A DNA stretch of 64,000 nucleotides from JBEKCP01 sp049509515 (GCA_049509515.1 JBEKZV010000021.1:1-64000); one strand, 5' to 3'. Counted from the stretch's first letter, positions 16,764 through 25,650 are shown. The notes: generated from the sequence alone by a model not told the origin. Numbers and translations: made by a program.

Positions 16764-17549
16764 TCACGGCGCTTGAGGGGTTCGTCTCGGGCCGATGATA
16801 ACGGCCGCGCCCACCAGTGCGGCAAGCAGGAGGGTGGCGACCGCCTCGACCGGGATTACATATCGCGTGAACAGCTCCGTGCCGAGCTGGGCGACCGCGT
16901 AGGGCCCTTCCGGCGGTGGGCGGTGGGCGGCGGGTGGGGAAGGCGCCAAAAGCCCGCCGACTGCGTCGGCGGGTTCGGTGGGCGGCGCCGAGGGCAATCC
17001 GTCGCGCGGCAAACCGCCACCGGAAGCTCGTGGCCCGGCCGGCCCGGCGAGCCCCGTCGCCAGCGTCAGCGACAAGACGCCGATCAGCACCGCCCCGGTG
17101 GTTGCCGAGAGCATGGCCGCCCAACTCCGGCGGTCGTAGGACGTGCGGCCCTCGGGCTCTGAGAGCATCAGGACGAACAGGAACGTCACCAGGATCGCCC
17201 CGGCGTAGACCACCAGGGTGGCCACGGCGAGGAACTCGGCCCCGACAAGGAGGAACAGCCCCGCGGTGCCCAGCAACGTCATGCCGAACCAGATGGCGGA
17301 GTACATCGGGCTGCGGCAGGAGATCATGGCCCCCGCGGCGACGATGGTCACCGCGGCCAGCAGCGCGAACAGGCCGTTGGCCAGCCACGGTCCCACGCCC
17401 GGCAACAGCGAGGCCCAGGCTACAAGCGCGGCCAGGGCGAAGAGGGCGCCGGCCGCTCGCCGCCGGCCGCTCCCGCCGGGCAAGACGAGCCCGAGGCCCA
17501 CGGCCCCCAATCCCGTCGCCAGGGCGAGGATGATCCGCGGCTCGATCAT
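16764..17549 (-). CDS. nuoJ: NADH-quinone oxidoreductase subunit J
   Basis: 261 residues; the start overlaps the nuoI stop as ATGA (17549-17546). The conserved transmembrane helix 3 block EFLAVATLVVYAGAILVTFLFVLML is intact. Between helices 4 and 5 the loop (about residues 180-230, nt 16912-16992 in part) contains repeat-derived sequence: the palindrome CCCGCCGACGCAGTCGGCGG and GGGCGGT-like units, read as EPADAVGGLLAP. The final helix (VEAVATLLLAALVGAAVI) is normal. Confidence 0.93.
   Translation of the reverse strand: MIEPRIILALATGLGAVGLGLVLPGGSGRRRAAGALFALAALVAWASLLPGVGPWLANGLFALLAAVTIVAAGAMISCRSPMYSAIWFGMTLLGTAGLFLLVGAEFLAVATLVVYAGAILVTFLFVLMLSEPEGRTSYDRRSWAAMLSATTGAVLIGVLSLTLATGLAGPAGPRASGGGLPRDGLPSAPPTEPADAVGGLLAPSPPAAHRPPPEGPYAVAQLGTELFTRYVIPVEAVATLLLAALVGAAVIIGPRRTPQAP
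16912..16992. repeat. Heptamer-like units plus palindrome translated inside nuoJ
   Basis: GGTGGGC/GGCGGGT units and a 21-bp palindrome at about 16959-16979. The same palindrome recurs in opposite orientation in the nuoH 3' end (18142-18162). Confidence 0.75.
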
Positions 17550-18088
17550 GGCTGGCCCCCCGCGGCAAGGCGTTGCGACGGCATCGGCTCGCTGTCTTTC
17601 GTCTGGTCGTAGACGCTCAGCAGTTTCTGCTTGTCGAAGATCATCTCCTCCCGGCTGCGGCCGCTGAGGTCGTAGAAGCTGGTCAGCTCGACGGCCTCGA
17701 CCGGGCAGGCCTGCTCGCACATCCCGCAGAAGATACACCGCAGCTCGTCGATGTTGAAGAGCTGGGGATACTTCTGGCGGTCGGGCCAGGGGCTCTCGGC
17801 GGCGACGATGTCGATGCAATGGGCCGGACAGGCCGTGGCGCAGAGGAAGCACGCCACGCACTTGACCCGCCCCTGCGCGTCCCGGTTCAGCCGGTGGACG
17901 CCCCGATAACGGGGCGGATCGAGCACTTCGTGCCGCCCCTCCGGCGACTGGAGGGTGATCTTCTTGTGCAGAAACAGGTGCCGTAGGGCCGTGGTCAGGC
18001 CGTCGAGGAAGAGCGGAACGTAGCTCTTGCCGAGCCACCCGAGCCGCGGCATCTCGACCCAGCGAATGTTGCGATCGTCCGGTTTCAT
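17546..18088 (-). CDS. nuoI: NADH-quinone oxidoreductase subunit I (two 4Fe-4S clusters)
   Basis: 180 residues. Two ferredoxin motifs carry clusters N6a and N6b: CVACFLCATACP at 77-88 and CIFCGMCEQACP at 118-129. It passes electrons from the peripheral arm towards NuoB. The N-terminal amphipathic segment (KSYVPLFLDGLTTALRHLF) is typical. ATGA overlap with nuoJ. Confidence 0.96.
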   Translation of the reverse strand: MKPDDRNIRWVEMPRLGWLGKSYVPLFLDGLTTALRHLFLHKKITLQSPEGRHEVLDPPRYRGVHRLNRDAQGRVKCVACFLCATACPAHCIDIVAAESPWPDRQKYPQLFNIDELRCIFCGMCEQACPVEAVELTSFYDLSGRSREEMIFDKQKLLSVYDQTKDSEPMPSQRLAAGGQP

Positions 18089-18125
18089 AGTCGTTCAATG
18101 CCCTCGCGCGGATATACATCCGCGG

Positions 18126-19406
18126 CTATCTGCTCACCAATCCCGCCGACGCAGTCGGCGGGCTTTCGTCGCCTTCCTTGCTGAAGCTCGGCTCGATGGG
18201 GACGCGGCGGGGGGTGTTGTCGTTCGAGGCGGGCACCAGCGCCGCGGTCGCCAGCAACGCCAGGACGCAAACGGCCCAGCCGCAGGCCGCCATGGCCCAG
18301 CCTTCGGGAATCCCCAGCCGCGCCGCCAACCGCCCGCCGAACGCCTCCCAGCCGGCCATGTACACCACGTTGACCATCCCCAGCGGCAGCATGACCAGCC
18401 ATGCCAGCGACATCAACTGGTCGTAGCGGAACCGCAGCCAGCTCCAGCGGGCCACCATGAAGAAGAAGATCACGGCGAACACCTTCGCCAGCAGCACGGC
18501 CACCCGCAGCACGGCCACCGGCCAGGTAACGATCTCCCCAGCCCCCGTAAGCCCCCAGAAATGCCAGCCTCCAAAGAACAGAATGACGATCAGGAACGAC
18601 GCCGTGATCATGTGAAGATACTCGCCCACGAGGAACATCATCAGCTTGGCGCCGGAGTACTCGGTGTGGTAGCCGCCGACCAGCTCCTGCTCGGCCTCGG
18701 GCAGATCGAAGGGGACGCGGGTGGCCTCGGCGCAGGCGGCCACTCCGAAGACCAAGAGCCCCAGCGGCTGCAGCAGGACGTTCCAGACGCCGCTTTCCGC
18801 CTGCTGGAGGATGATCGTATCCAGGTTGAGCGAGCCGCAGCCGAGCACGATGCCCAGGATCCCCAGGCCCAGCGGCAACTCGTAGGAGATCAACTGGGCA
18901 CTGCTCCGCAAGCCGCCGAAGAAGCTGTACTTGTTGTTGCTGGCCCAGCCGCCCAGGACTACGCCGTAGACGGCGATGCTACCCATGGCGAAGACGTAGA
19001 GGATGCCCACGTTGATCCCGGGGGCGATCACCAGGCGGATCGGCTCCCGGACGCCCCAACTTTCCGGCAGCCACCCGCCGGGCAGCACGCTGCCGAAGGG
19101 CACCACCGCGAAGACGGCCAGGGCCGTGGCGAACGTGACCGCCGGCGCCAGGAAATACAGCAGTTTATCGACGTGAGCGGGGGTGAATCCGCCCTTCAAG
19201 AGCAGCTTGCCGCCGTCGGCTATCGGCTGTCCCAGGCCCCACAGCCGCCATCGGGTCAGCGGGATGCCCGCCCGGTTCGGTCCCAACCGGTCCTGGATCC
19301 ACCCCGCCACGCGGCGCTCGACCAGCACCAGGTAGGCCGCCGCCGTCATCAGTCCGGCCAGGACCAGGACGATCTTCACCAGGGCTTCAGCGGCAATGGC
19401 GAGCAT
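18126..19406 (-). CDS. nuoH: NADH-quinone oxidoreductase subunit H
   Basis: 426 residues, about eight membrane helices, forming the quinone-binding chamber with NuoB and NuoD. Conserved: ERRVAGWIQDRLGPNRAG, QPIADGGKLLLK, ACAEATRVPFDLPEAEQELVGGYHTEYSG, and RWSWLRFRYDQLMSLAW. The tail after the last helix (SPPTASAGLVSR) is encoded by the same palindrome found in nuoJ, and the stop follows at once. Confidence 0.96.
   Translation of the reverse strand: MLAIAAEALVKIVLVLAGLMTAAAYLVLVERRVAGWIQDRLGPNRAGIPLTRWRLWGLGQPIADGGKLLLKGGFTPAHVDKLLYFLAPAVTFATALAVFAVVPFGSVLPGGWLPESWGVREPIRLVIAPGINVGILYVFAMGSIAVYGVVLGGWASNNKYSFFGGLRSSAQLISYELPLGLGILGIVLGCGSLNLDTIILQQAESGVWNVLLQPLGLLVFGVAACAEATRVPFDLPEAEQELVGGYHTEYSGAKLMMFLVGEYLHMITASFLIVILFFGGWHFWGLTGAGEIVTWPVAVLRVAVLLAKVFAVIFFFMVARWSWLRFRYDQLMSLAWLVMLPLGMVNVVYMAGWEAFGGRLAARLGIPEGWAMAACGWAVCVLALLATAALVPASNDNTPRRVPIEPSFSKEGDESPPTASAGLVSR
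18142..18162. repeat. 21-bp palindrome in the nuoH 3' end
   Basis: CCCGCCGAC and GTCGGCGGG pair around CAG. A second copy lies in nuoJ. Confidence 0.75.
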
Positions 19407-19407
19407 G

Positions 19408-19455
19408 GGGAATAAGAGATTTTGGATTTTAGATTTTAGCCGCTTGCGGCTTCGC
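19408..19455. repeat. GATTTTA heptamers plus R1 at the nuoG/nuoH junction
   Basis: GATTTTG, GATTTTA, GATTTTA followed directly by an exact R1 copy (19439-19455). Fills the whole gap. Confidence 0.88.
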
Positions 19456-19460
19456 AGTTC

Positions 19461-21089
19461 CTAAGCCGTCTTTTCCTCTAAACTCCCGGCCAGCCGATTC
19501 AGCTTCAGATCGACGCCCACCTCCGGGATCGGGCCGGCGGCGACCGCGAAATACAGGATTTCGCGGCTCAGCTCGTCCAGGACGGCCCGCTGGTCGTACA
19601 ACCCGCGGCGGCCCAAGAGCTCCCAATACAGTCCCCCCTCGGGGCGGACGCCCCACGGCGGGCGGACGGCCATGGCCGCCGTCTGCAGCCGGTCGCCGCG
19701 ATTGACGTACGAGCCGTCGCGCTCGGCGAAGGCTGCGGCGGGCAGGGCGTAGTCCGCCCGCTCCCAGAGCGGCGACGGGAACAGGTCCTGCACGATCAAG
19801 ACCGCCAGGCCCTCGAACCGCCGCGCGGCCGACTCGCCGATCCACGCGTCCCGGTAGCCGCCGGAAACCCACGCCCCCTGGACTTCGCCGCGCCGCACCA
19901 GGTCGAGGAAGTGCTCGAAGCCGGGCACGGGACCGGTGAAGTGGGCCAGGACTTCCTCGACGCCGCGGCGATTGGGGGCCTTCTCCGCCGACACCACGAA
20001 TCCGTCCGGATAGCGCTCGTCCTCCGCAATGGCCGGAACCGGCCCCATTGCCAGCACCGCCCCCGGGTCGATCGACCGCAGCAGCGTGGCCAGCAGGTAG
20101 GCCTCTTCGACGCTGAGGTAGGGCGAGAAGACGCCCCCCAGCCGCCCCGCGCGGCGGAGCCGCTCGCCCAGCTCGCCCACCAGCACGGTCCAATCGGGCT
20201 GGGAGACGGCCGCGCCCTCGCGGCGGCGGGGCGCCGCCGCCCGCCCCGGATCGTGGACGTGGTGGTAGCCGTACCGCCCCTGGTTGCACATCCACCAGCG
20301 GTTCACGTGCGGGTTGACCCGCGGCCGCAGTCGGTAGATGCGGTCCTGGTTCTCCTCGACCCAGATCGAGCAGCCGGTGGCGCAGCCGGTACACACGGCG
20401 GCGTGCGGGCGGAGGAACCACACCCGCTGCTGATAGAGGAAATCCTTGTCCCCCAGGGCCCCGACGGGGCAGAGGTCCACGACGTTGCCCGACAGGTTGT
20501 TCCGCAGCGGGAAGCCGGGCACGACGTCGATCTCCTCGCGGGCGCCGCGGCGGGTGACCATCAATTCGCTGGTGCCGCTCACCTCCGCGCAGAACCGCAC
20601 GCAGCGGGTACACAGGATGCAGCGATCGACGAAGAGCGTCACGTCGCCCAGGTCGCGCCGCCGGCTGCTGAAGGGCATCAGGTCGGTGCGGCGCCCGGCC
20701 CGCCCGTAGCGGAAGAAGTAGTCCTGCAAGCGGCATTCGCCGGCCTTGTCGCAGATCGGGCAGTCGATCGGGTGCCGCAGGAGCAGGTCCTCCTCGACCA
20801 TGGCCCGGGCCTCTTGGACCTTGGGGCTGCGGGTTAGGACGACCATGCCGTCGCTAACGGTGAGATTGCAACCGGGCGTGAGCTTCGGCTGCACCCTGAC
20901 CTGGCCCGTCTTCGGGTCCGGCGTGCCCACCTCGACCAGGCACATCCGGCAACTGCCGACCACGCTCAGCCCGGGGTGGTAGCAGTAGTGCGGGATCTCG
21001 ACGCCGGCCTGGCCGGCCGCCTCGATGGCATTGATCCGCCGCCCGTCGGGCACGTCGAACTGCCGGCCGTCGATGGTGATCTTCGCCAT
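19461..21089 (-). CDS. nuoG: NADH-quinone oxidoreductase subunit G (short form)
   Basis: 542 residues, shorter than the 700-900 residues of classical NuoG. The N-terminal Fe-S part is complete: 2Fe-2S ligands in YCYHPGLSVVGSCRMC, the HxxxC cluster in HPIDCPICDKAGEC, and the 4Fe-4S ligands in CILCTRCVRFC and CPVG; CTGCATGC follows as in the N7-type region. The molybdopterin-oxidoreductase-like domain is reduced and poorly conserved. It forms the electron wire of the peripheral arm. No SD: the leader is an AGGTGTC array. Confidence 0.93.
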   Translation of the reverse strand: MAKITIDGRQFDVPDGRRINAIEAAGQAGVEIPHYCYHPGLSVVGSCRMCLVEVGTPDPKTGQVRVQPKLTPGCNLTVSDGMVVLTRSPKVQEARAMVEEDLLLRHPIDCPICDKAGECRLQDYFFRYGRAGRRTDLMPFSSRRRDLGDVTLFVDRCILCTRCVRFCAEVSGTSELMVTRRGAREEIDVVPGFPLRNNLSGNVVDLCPVGALGDKDFLYQQRVWFLRPHAAVCTGCATGCSIWVEENQDRIYRLRPRVNPHVNRWWMCNQGRYGYHHVHDPGRAAAPRRREGAAVSQPDWTVLVGELGERLRRAGRLGGVFSPYLSVEEAYLLATLLRSIDPGAVLAMGPVPAIAEDERYPDGFVVSAEKAPNRRGVEEVLAHFTGPVPGFEHFLDLVRRGEVQGAWVSGGYRDAWIGESAARRFEGLAVLIVQDLFPSPLWERADYALPAAAFAERDGSYVNRGDRLQTAAMAVRPPWGVRPEGGLYWELLGRRGLYDQRAVLDELSREILYFAVAAGPIPEVGVDLKLNRLAGSLEEKTA

Positions 21090-21091
21090 GG

Positions 21092-21152
21092 GGAGATCAG
21101 GTGTCGGGTGCTAGGTGTCGGGTGTCAGGGATTCAGCCGCTTGCGGCTTCGC
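21092..21152. repeat. AGGTGTC heptamers plus R1 at the nuoF/nuoG junction
   Basis: CAGGTGTCGGGTGCTAGGTG and further units, then an R1 copy (21136-21152). On the minus strand R1 encodes the last residues of NuoF (EAASG) and the array edge its TGA. Confidence 0.9.
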
Positions 21153-22497
21153 ACGGTTCCACGCACGCGGGCACAGGCTCGGTGGCCAGGTGCCCTTGCG
21201 GATTGGTCCGCCGGATGTACTCCTCCAGCTCGCCGCGAAACTTGCGGATCGTGGTCTTGATCGGCCAGGCGGCGCCGTCGGCCAGGCCGCAGATGGTGGT
21301 GCCGGGCGTAATGCCGATCTGGTCGCCGATCTCCAGGAGCAAATCGAGGTCCACCAGCCGGCCTCGCCCCGCCTTGATCCGCTCGAGGATCATCATCGAC
21401 CAGTGCGTGCCCTCGCGGCAGGGGGTACACTGGCCGCAGCTCTCCTCGGCAAAGAAGCGGCAACTGTTGTAGAGGAAATCGAACATCGGGTAGGTTTCGT
21501 CCAGCACGACGAGGCAGGCGGTGCCCAGCCCCAGGCAGCCGGCCCGGGTGGGACCGACGAAATCCAGGGGCAGGTCCAACTCCGCGGCCGACAGCACGCC
21601 GGTGCTCAGCCCGCCGGGCACGACCGCCTTGGCCCGGCGGTCCTTCCACACGCCGCCGCCCATCTCCTCGATCACCTGCCGGCAAGGCAGTCCCAGCGGC
21701 CCCTCGTAGCAGCCCGGCCGGTTGACGTGGCCGCTCAGGCCGTAGAGTTTCGGGCCGAGGCTGCCGACGTCGCCCAGGACCTTGGGGTCGGGGGGGACGC
21801 CCATCGAACGGAACCACTCGACGCCCCGGTCGACGATGTGGACGACGCAGGCGGCCGTCTCGACATTGTTGACCACGGTCGGCTTTCTGAACAGGCCCTG
21901 GACGGCGGGGAAGGGGGGTTTGATCCGCGGCCAGGCCCGGCGGCCCTCGAGGCTCTCCAGCAGGCCCGTCTCTTCGCCGCACACGTACGCCCCCGCCCCG
22001 CAATGGACGTAGGCGTCCAGTGCGAATCCGGAGCCGAGGATGTTCTTGCCCAGGTAGCCGGCGGCGTAGGCTTCGTCGACGGCGGCCTGCATTCGCCGGC
22101 GGGCCAGCGGGTACTCATAGCGCACATAGAGGTAGGCGGTGCTGGCCCGCGTGGCGTAGCAGCTCAAAATGGTCCCCTCCAGGACCTGGTGCGGATCGTT
22201 TTCCATTTGCAGCCGGTTGACGAACGTGCCCGGCTCGCTCTCGTCGCCGTTCAGACAGAAGTAAATCGGGCCGGGATGATCCTTCGGGAGGAAGGACCAT
22301 TTCACGCCGGTAGGGAAGCCGGCACCGCCCCGGCCCCGCAGCCCCGACGTGCGGACCATCCCCTGGACGTCGGCCGGACTGAGCTGCCGCAGGGCCTTCC
22401 CCAGCGCGCGGTAGCCCCCCGCGGCCTGGTACACGGCCAGCGTGTGGCTCTCGGGCTTGCCGAAGTTCGCTGAAAGAACGGGTTCGAAGGCGGCCAT
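21133..22497 (-). CDS. nuoF: NADH-quinone oxidoreductase subunit F
   Basis: 454 residues from the ATG at 22497 (a TTG precedes it). NuoF binds NADH and FMN: GLRGRGGAGFPTGVKW is the glycine-rich NADH site, CNGDE-like LNGDESEPGTF the FMN site, and ESCGQCTPCREG with a later Cys (TTICGLADGAAW) binds the N3 4Fe-4S cluster. The final five residues EAASG and the stop come from a repeat. The region before the ATG is GGATAAA repeat without an SD. Confidence 0.96.
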   Translation of the reverse strand: MAAFEPVLSANFGKPESHTLAVYQAAGGYRALGKALRQLSPADVQGMVRTSGLRGRGGAGFPTGVKWSFLPKDHPGPIYFCLNGDESEPGTFVNRLQMENDPHQVLEGTILSCYATRASTAYLYVRYEYPLARRRMQAAVDEAYAAGYLGKNILGSGFALDAYVHCGAGAYVCGEETGLLESLEGRRAWPRIKPPFPAVQGLFRKPTVVNNVETAACVVHIVDRGVEWFRSMGVPPDPKVLGDVGSLGPKLYGLSGHVNRPGCYEGPLGLPCRQVIEEMGGGVWKDRRAKAVVPGGLSTGVLSAAELDLPLDFVGPTRAGCLGLGTACLVVLDETYPMFDFLYNSCRFFAEESCGQCTPCREGTHWSMMILERIKAGRGRLVDLDLLLEIGDQIGITPGTTICGLADGAAWPIKTTIRKFRGELEEYIRRTNPQGHLATEPVPACVEPCEAASG

Positions 22498-22498
22498 C

Positions 22499-22560
22499 AA
22501 GGATTAGGGATGAAGGATAAAGGATAAACGATAAATAACATCAGCCGCTCGCGGCTTCGC
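22499..22560. repeat. GGATTAG/GGATGAA/GGATAAA heptamers plus R1 at the nuoE/nuoF junction
   Basis: GGATTAG, GGATGAA, GGATAAA, GGATAAA, CGATAAA in register, then an R1 variant (22544-22560). Confidence 0.88.
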
Positions 22561-22582
22561 ACCGCTTCCTGCTCTCCAATTC

Positions 22583-23089
22583 TCAATTTGCAATCTTCTG
22601 CCCCGACTGCACCTTCCGGAGGAACTCGTCGATCTTCTCGCGCGTCAAGTCCGCGTACAGCGTCTCGTTGACCAGCATGGCCGGGGCCAGCTCGCAGGCA
22701 CCGAGGCACTCGGCCGGCCGGAGCGTCACCAGGCCGTCGGGCGTCGTCTCGCCCGGGCGGATGCCCAGCCGCCCGGCCAGGTATTCCAGCAGCGACTCGC
22801 CTTCGCGGGCGGAGCAACTGATCGACCGGCACATCCACACGCGGAAGCGGCCGGCCGGCCGGTCCTGGGGAAAGAACTCGTAGAACGACAACGTGTCCTG
22901 CACCTGGGCCGGGGCCAGCCCCAAAAGGTCGGCAATCTCGACCACGGCCTGCGGCGGCACGTAGCCCAACCGCTCGTTGACGGCGTGCAGCGCCGGCAGA
23001 ACGACCGACTGCCGCGTGGGATACCGCGGGAACAGGGCGGTAATGGCCGCCCGCAGCTCGTCGCTCAAGACCGGTTCGCGCGTCGACAT
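22583..23089 (-). CDS. nuoE: NADH-quinone oxidoreductase subunit E
   Basis: 168 residues, thioredoxin-like 2Fe-2S (N1a) subunit that sits beside NuoF. Ligand motifs: CRSISCS and later CLGAC. The helical N-terminus (LHAVNERLGYVPPQAVVEIAD) is typical. The last residues (KIAN) and TGA coincide with an AATTGCAAATTG-type repeat tract. Confidence 0.95.
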   Translation of the reverse strand: MSTREPVLSDELRAAITALFPRYPTRQSVVLPALHAVNERLGYVPPQAVVEIADLLGLAPAQVQDTLSFYEFFPQDRPAGRFRVWMCRSISCSAREGESLLEYLAGRLGIRPGETTPDGLVTLRPAECLGACELAPAMLVNETLYADLTREKIDEFLRKVQSGQKIAN

Positions 23090-23135
23090 TCCCTTTCCCT
23101 TACTCTCTTCTCATCCGCAGACGGCCGACCAGGCC

Positions 23136-23182
23136 GACCATGCTACGCACGGTGCCCGCCGGTGCCCGGCCCGCCCGCTAAA
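23136..23182. repeat. R4 plus partial R2 at the nuoD/nuoE junction
   Basis: GACCATGCTACGCACGGTG (R4) followed by GCCCGCCCGCTAAAC, the half-site of R2. Confidence 0.75.
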
Positions 23183-23224
23183 CTGCCCCCTTCACACCCT
23201 TCTCACTTTCTCGCCTTTCCCCCG

Positions 23225-24448
23225 TCACCGGTCCAATTCCGCCGCGATGATGTTCAGGCTCCCCAGGATGGCCACTACGTCGCTCAAGGTGTGCCCGCGG
23301 ATCAAGTGCGGGAACATGGCGAAGTGGAGGAACGACGGGCCGCGGCAGCGGGCGCGGTACGCCCGCGGCGAGCCGTCCCCGACGATGTAGAACCCCAGCT
23401 CGCCGTTGGGGGCCTCGGTGGCCATGTAGACCTCCTCGCACGGCACGCTGAAGCCGCGGTTGGTCATCACCAGCTCGAAGTGCGCAATGAGCCCTTCGAT
23501 CGTGTTCCACACCGCGCCGGGCGGCGGCACGACCGTGCGGGCCTCCTGGCCCACCTGGATCGGGCCGGCGGGCAGGTTGTCGATCGCCTGCCGCACGATC
23601 TTGAGGCTTTCCCACATCTCGGCCATGCGGACGCGGTAGCGGGCCAGGCAATCGCCTTCCCGCGCGCAGCACACCTGGAAGTCGAAATCCGCATAGGACA
23701 GGTACGGCTCGTCGCGGCGGAGGTCCCGCTCCACGCCGCTGGCCCGGGCGATCGGCCCGCTGGCCGCGCGGTTGATCGCCTCCGCGCGGCTGAGCACGCC
23801 CACGCCTTGCATGCGGTCGATGAAGATGCGGTTGTGCAGCAGCAGCCGCTCCATGTCCTCCAGCGCCCGCGGCGCCTCGTCCAGGAACTCGCGGATCAGG
23901 CTGATCCCGAGGGGCGAGATGTCGGCCATCAGCCCGCCCACCCGCGTGTAGCTGTTGGTGAAGCGGGCGCCGCACAGGGCCTCGCAGATGTCGTAGATCT
24001 TCTCGCGGGCGTTGAAGGCGTACATGAAGTGCGTGAAGGCCCCCGTGTCCAGCCCCATCGCCCCCAGGCACAGCAGGTGGTCGCTCAGCCGCATCAGCTC
24101 GCACGCCAGCACCCGCAGGTACCGGCACCGCGGCGGGACCTCGATGCCCATGAGCTTCTCCACCGCCAGGTGCCAACCGACGTTGTTGGACATCGGCGAG
24201 ACGTAATTCATCCGGTCGGTGACGGTCACGTACTGGTTGTAATCGAGCGACTCGCCGAGCTTCTCGAAGCCGGAGTGCAGGTAGCCGATGTCGGGCACGG
24301 CGTCGACGACCCGCTCGCCTTCGAGCCTCAGGACCAGCCGCAGCGTGGTGTGCGTGGCCGGGTGCTGCGGACCGAAGTTCAAGGTCCACAGGTACGGCTG
24401 CGGCGCCTGGGGGGTGGTGTCGGCAAGTGGCGAGCGTTCCAGCGGCAT
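23225..24448 (-). CDS. nuoD: NADH-quinone oxidoreductase subunit D
   Basis: 407 residues, 49-kDa subunit forming the quinone site with NuoB. Typical blocks: NFGPQHPATHTTLRL (residues 16-30), PDIGYLHSGFEKLGE, YVSPMSNNVGWHLAVEKL, RVGGLMADI, and the C-terminal DVVAILGSLNIIAAELDR. Descended from the NiFe-hydrogenase large subunit but without its Ni ligands. The leader is a GTCAGTT array with no SD. Confidence 0.97.
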   Translation of the reverse strand: MPLERSPLADTTPQAPQPYLWTLNFGPQHPATHTTLRLVLRLEGERVVDAVPDIGYLHSGFEKLGESLDYNQYVTVTDRMNYVSPMSNNVGWHLAVEKLMGIEVPPRCRYLRVLACELMRLSDHLLCLGAMGLDTGAFTHFMYAFNAREKIYDICEALCGARFTNSYTRVGGLMADISPLGISLIREFLDEAPRALEDMERLLLHNRIFIDRMQGVGVLSRAEAINRAASGPIARASGVERDLRRDEPYLSYADFDFQVCCAREGDCLARYRVRMAEMWESLKIVRQAIDNLPAGPIQVGQEARTVVPPPGAVWNTIEGLIAHFELVMTNRGFSVPCEEVYMATEAPNGELGFYIVGDGSPRAYRARCRGPSFLHFAMFPHLIRGHTLSDVVAILGSLNIIAAELDR

Positions 24449-24451
24449 GGC

Positions 24452-24527
24452 GTCAGTTGTCAGTTGTCAGTCGTCAGTTGTCAGTTGTCAGCACCTTCAA
24501 GAACTGATGACTGAAAACTGATAACTA
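24452..24527. repeat. Inverted GTCAGTT / AACTGAx heptamer arrays at the nuoC/nuoD junction
   Basis: GTCAGTT units (24452-24491) and complementary AACTGAT, GACTGAA, AACTGAT units (24502-24527), forming a potential hairpin in the leader of nuoD. Confidence 0.88.
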
Positions 24528-24538
24528 ATCACTTGCCT

Positions 24539-25036
24539 TCATCCTTCCGCGCGGCGGAGCACGGGGAAGTTGTGCCGCTCCCCCCGCCCCTGGAGCGGAT
24601 AATCCTTGCGGAGCGGAAAGGCGGCAAACGGCTCGGGCAACAGGATCCGCCGCAGGTCGGGGTGCCCCGTGAAGCGGATGCCGAACATGTCCCACACCTC
24701 CCGCTCCAGCCAGTTGGCCGCCTCCCACAGGTCCACCACCGAGCGGATCGCCGGCTCGGGATCGTTCAGCATGACGCGGACGGTCAGCCGGGCGTTGGTC
24801 CCGGTGTTGGCCAACAGGTAGACCAGTCCGAACCGATCCTTGGCGCCGCGGTACCGCAGGTAATCCACGCACGTCACGTCGACCAGCAGATCGAAACCTC
24901 CCTGGCGCTTGAGAAACTCCAGCGCCTCGTAGGCGGCGCCGGCCGGCACGACCACCCGCGTCTGCCCGCCAAACTGGCTGGCGGGCAAATCGCCCAGCGC
25001 GGCGCGGAGGGCGGCAAGCGTCTGATCGATTTCCAT
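24539..25036 (-). CDS. nuoC: NADH-quinone oxidoreductase subunit C
   Basis: 165 residues from the ATG at 25036, which has GGAG 10 nt upstream; a longer frame to 25117 is only translated repeat (GIGDWGLGIGDW). NuoC (30-kDa subunit) blocks: VDVTCVDYLRY, DPEPAIRSVVDLWEAANWLEREVWDMFGIRFTGHPDLRRILL and PLRKDYPLQGRGE. The TGA stop lies in GGATGAA, a heptamer unit. Confidence 0.95.
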   Translation of the reverse strand: MEIDQTLAALRAALGDLPASQFGGQTRVVVPAGAAYEALEFLKRQGGFDLLVDVTCVDYLRYRGAKDRFGLVYLLANTGTNARLTVRVMLNDPEPAIRSVVDLWEAANWLEREVWDMFGIRFTGHPDLRRILLPEPFAAFPLRKDYPLQGRGERHNFPVLRRAEG

Positions 25037-25057
25037 GCGGACCAAGCTCCAGCGGGT

Positions 25058-25130
25058 GCGAAGCCGCAAGCGGCTGAGCCAATCCCCAATCCCCAATCCC
25101 CAATCCCCAATCCCCAATCCCTAATCCCTC
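25058..25130. repeat. R1 plus CCCCAAT heptamer array at the nuoB/nuoC junction
   Basis: R1 at 25058-25074 then six to seven units of CCCCAAT/CCCTAAT to about 25130, immediately after the nuoB TGA. Confidence 0.92.
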
Positions 25131-25650
25131 ATTCCTGTAGCGCCCGCTTGGGCTGCTGGCGCGAGGGTGCGCGGAACTCCTTGCCCCACACTGTCCCTTC
25201 CCGCTGGATCTTCTCCTGCAGATCGACCACCGACTGGATCAACTGTTCGGGCCGCGGGGGACAGCCGGGAACGTACATGTCCACCGGCACGAATCGGTCG
25301 ATCCCCTGCACCACGCAGTACGTGTCGAACACCCCGCCGGTGGACGCGCAGGCCCCCATCGAGATGCACCATTTGGGCTCGGGCATCTGCTGCCAAATCC
25401 GCTGCAGGACCGGGAGCATCTTCATCACTACCCGGCCGGCCACGATCATCAGGTCGCACTGCCGCGGACTGAAGCGGAAGACCTCGGCGCCGAAGCGGGC
25501 GATGTCGTGCCGGCTGGCCCCGGTGGCCATCAACTCGATCCCGCAGCAGGCCGTGGCGAACGGCATCGGCCAGAGGCTGTACTTGCGGCACCAGCTCACC
25601 AGCGCGTCCAGCCGCGTCGTGGCCACCCCTTCCGGGAGGTCTAGCGCCAT
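25129..25650 (-). CDS. nuoB: NADH-quinone oxidoreductase subunit B (cluster N2)
   Basis: 173 residues from the ATG at 25650, which overlaps the nuoA end by 10 nt; the frame is open further upstream only as a nuoA shadow. NuoB holds the terminal N2 4Fe-4S cluster: tandem Cys35-Cys36 (FATACCGIE), Cys101 (CISMGAC) and Cys130 (YVPGCPPRPE), with the same spacing as in E. coli. Confidence 0.96.
   Translation of the reverse strand: MALDLPEGVATTRLDALVSWCRKYSLWPMPFATACCGIELMATGASRHDIARFGAEVFRFSPRQCDLMIVAGRVVMKMLPVLQRIWQQMPEPKWCISMGACASTGGVFDTYCVVQGIDRFVPVDMYVPGCPPRPEQLIQSVVDLQEKIQREGTVWGKEFRAPSRQQPKRALQE

Noticed and set aside
16303..18119. Very long nuoK and nuoJ frames extending through neighbouring genes
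   Set aside because: The N-terminal extensions are out-of-frame readings of the previous genes; internal ATGs give normal family starts with overlaps typical of operons.
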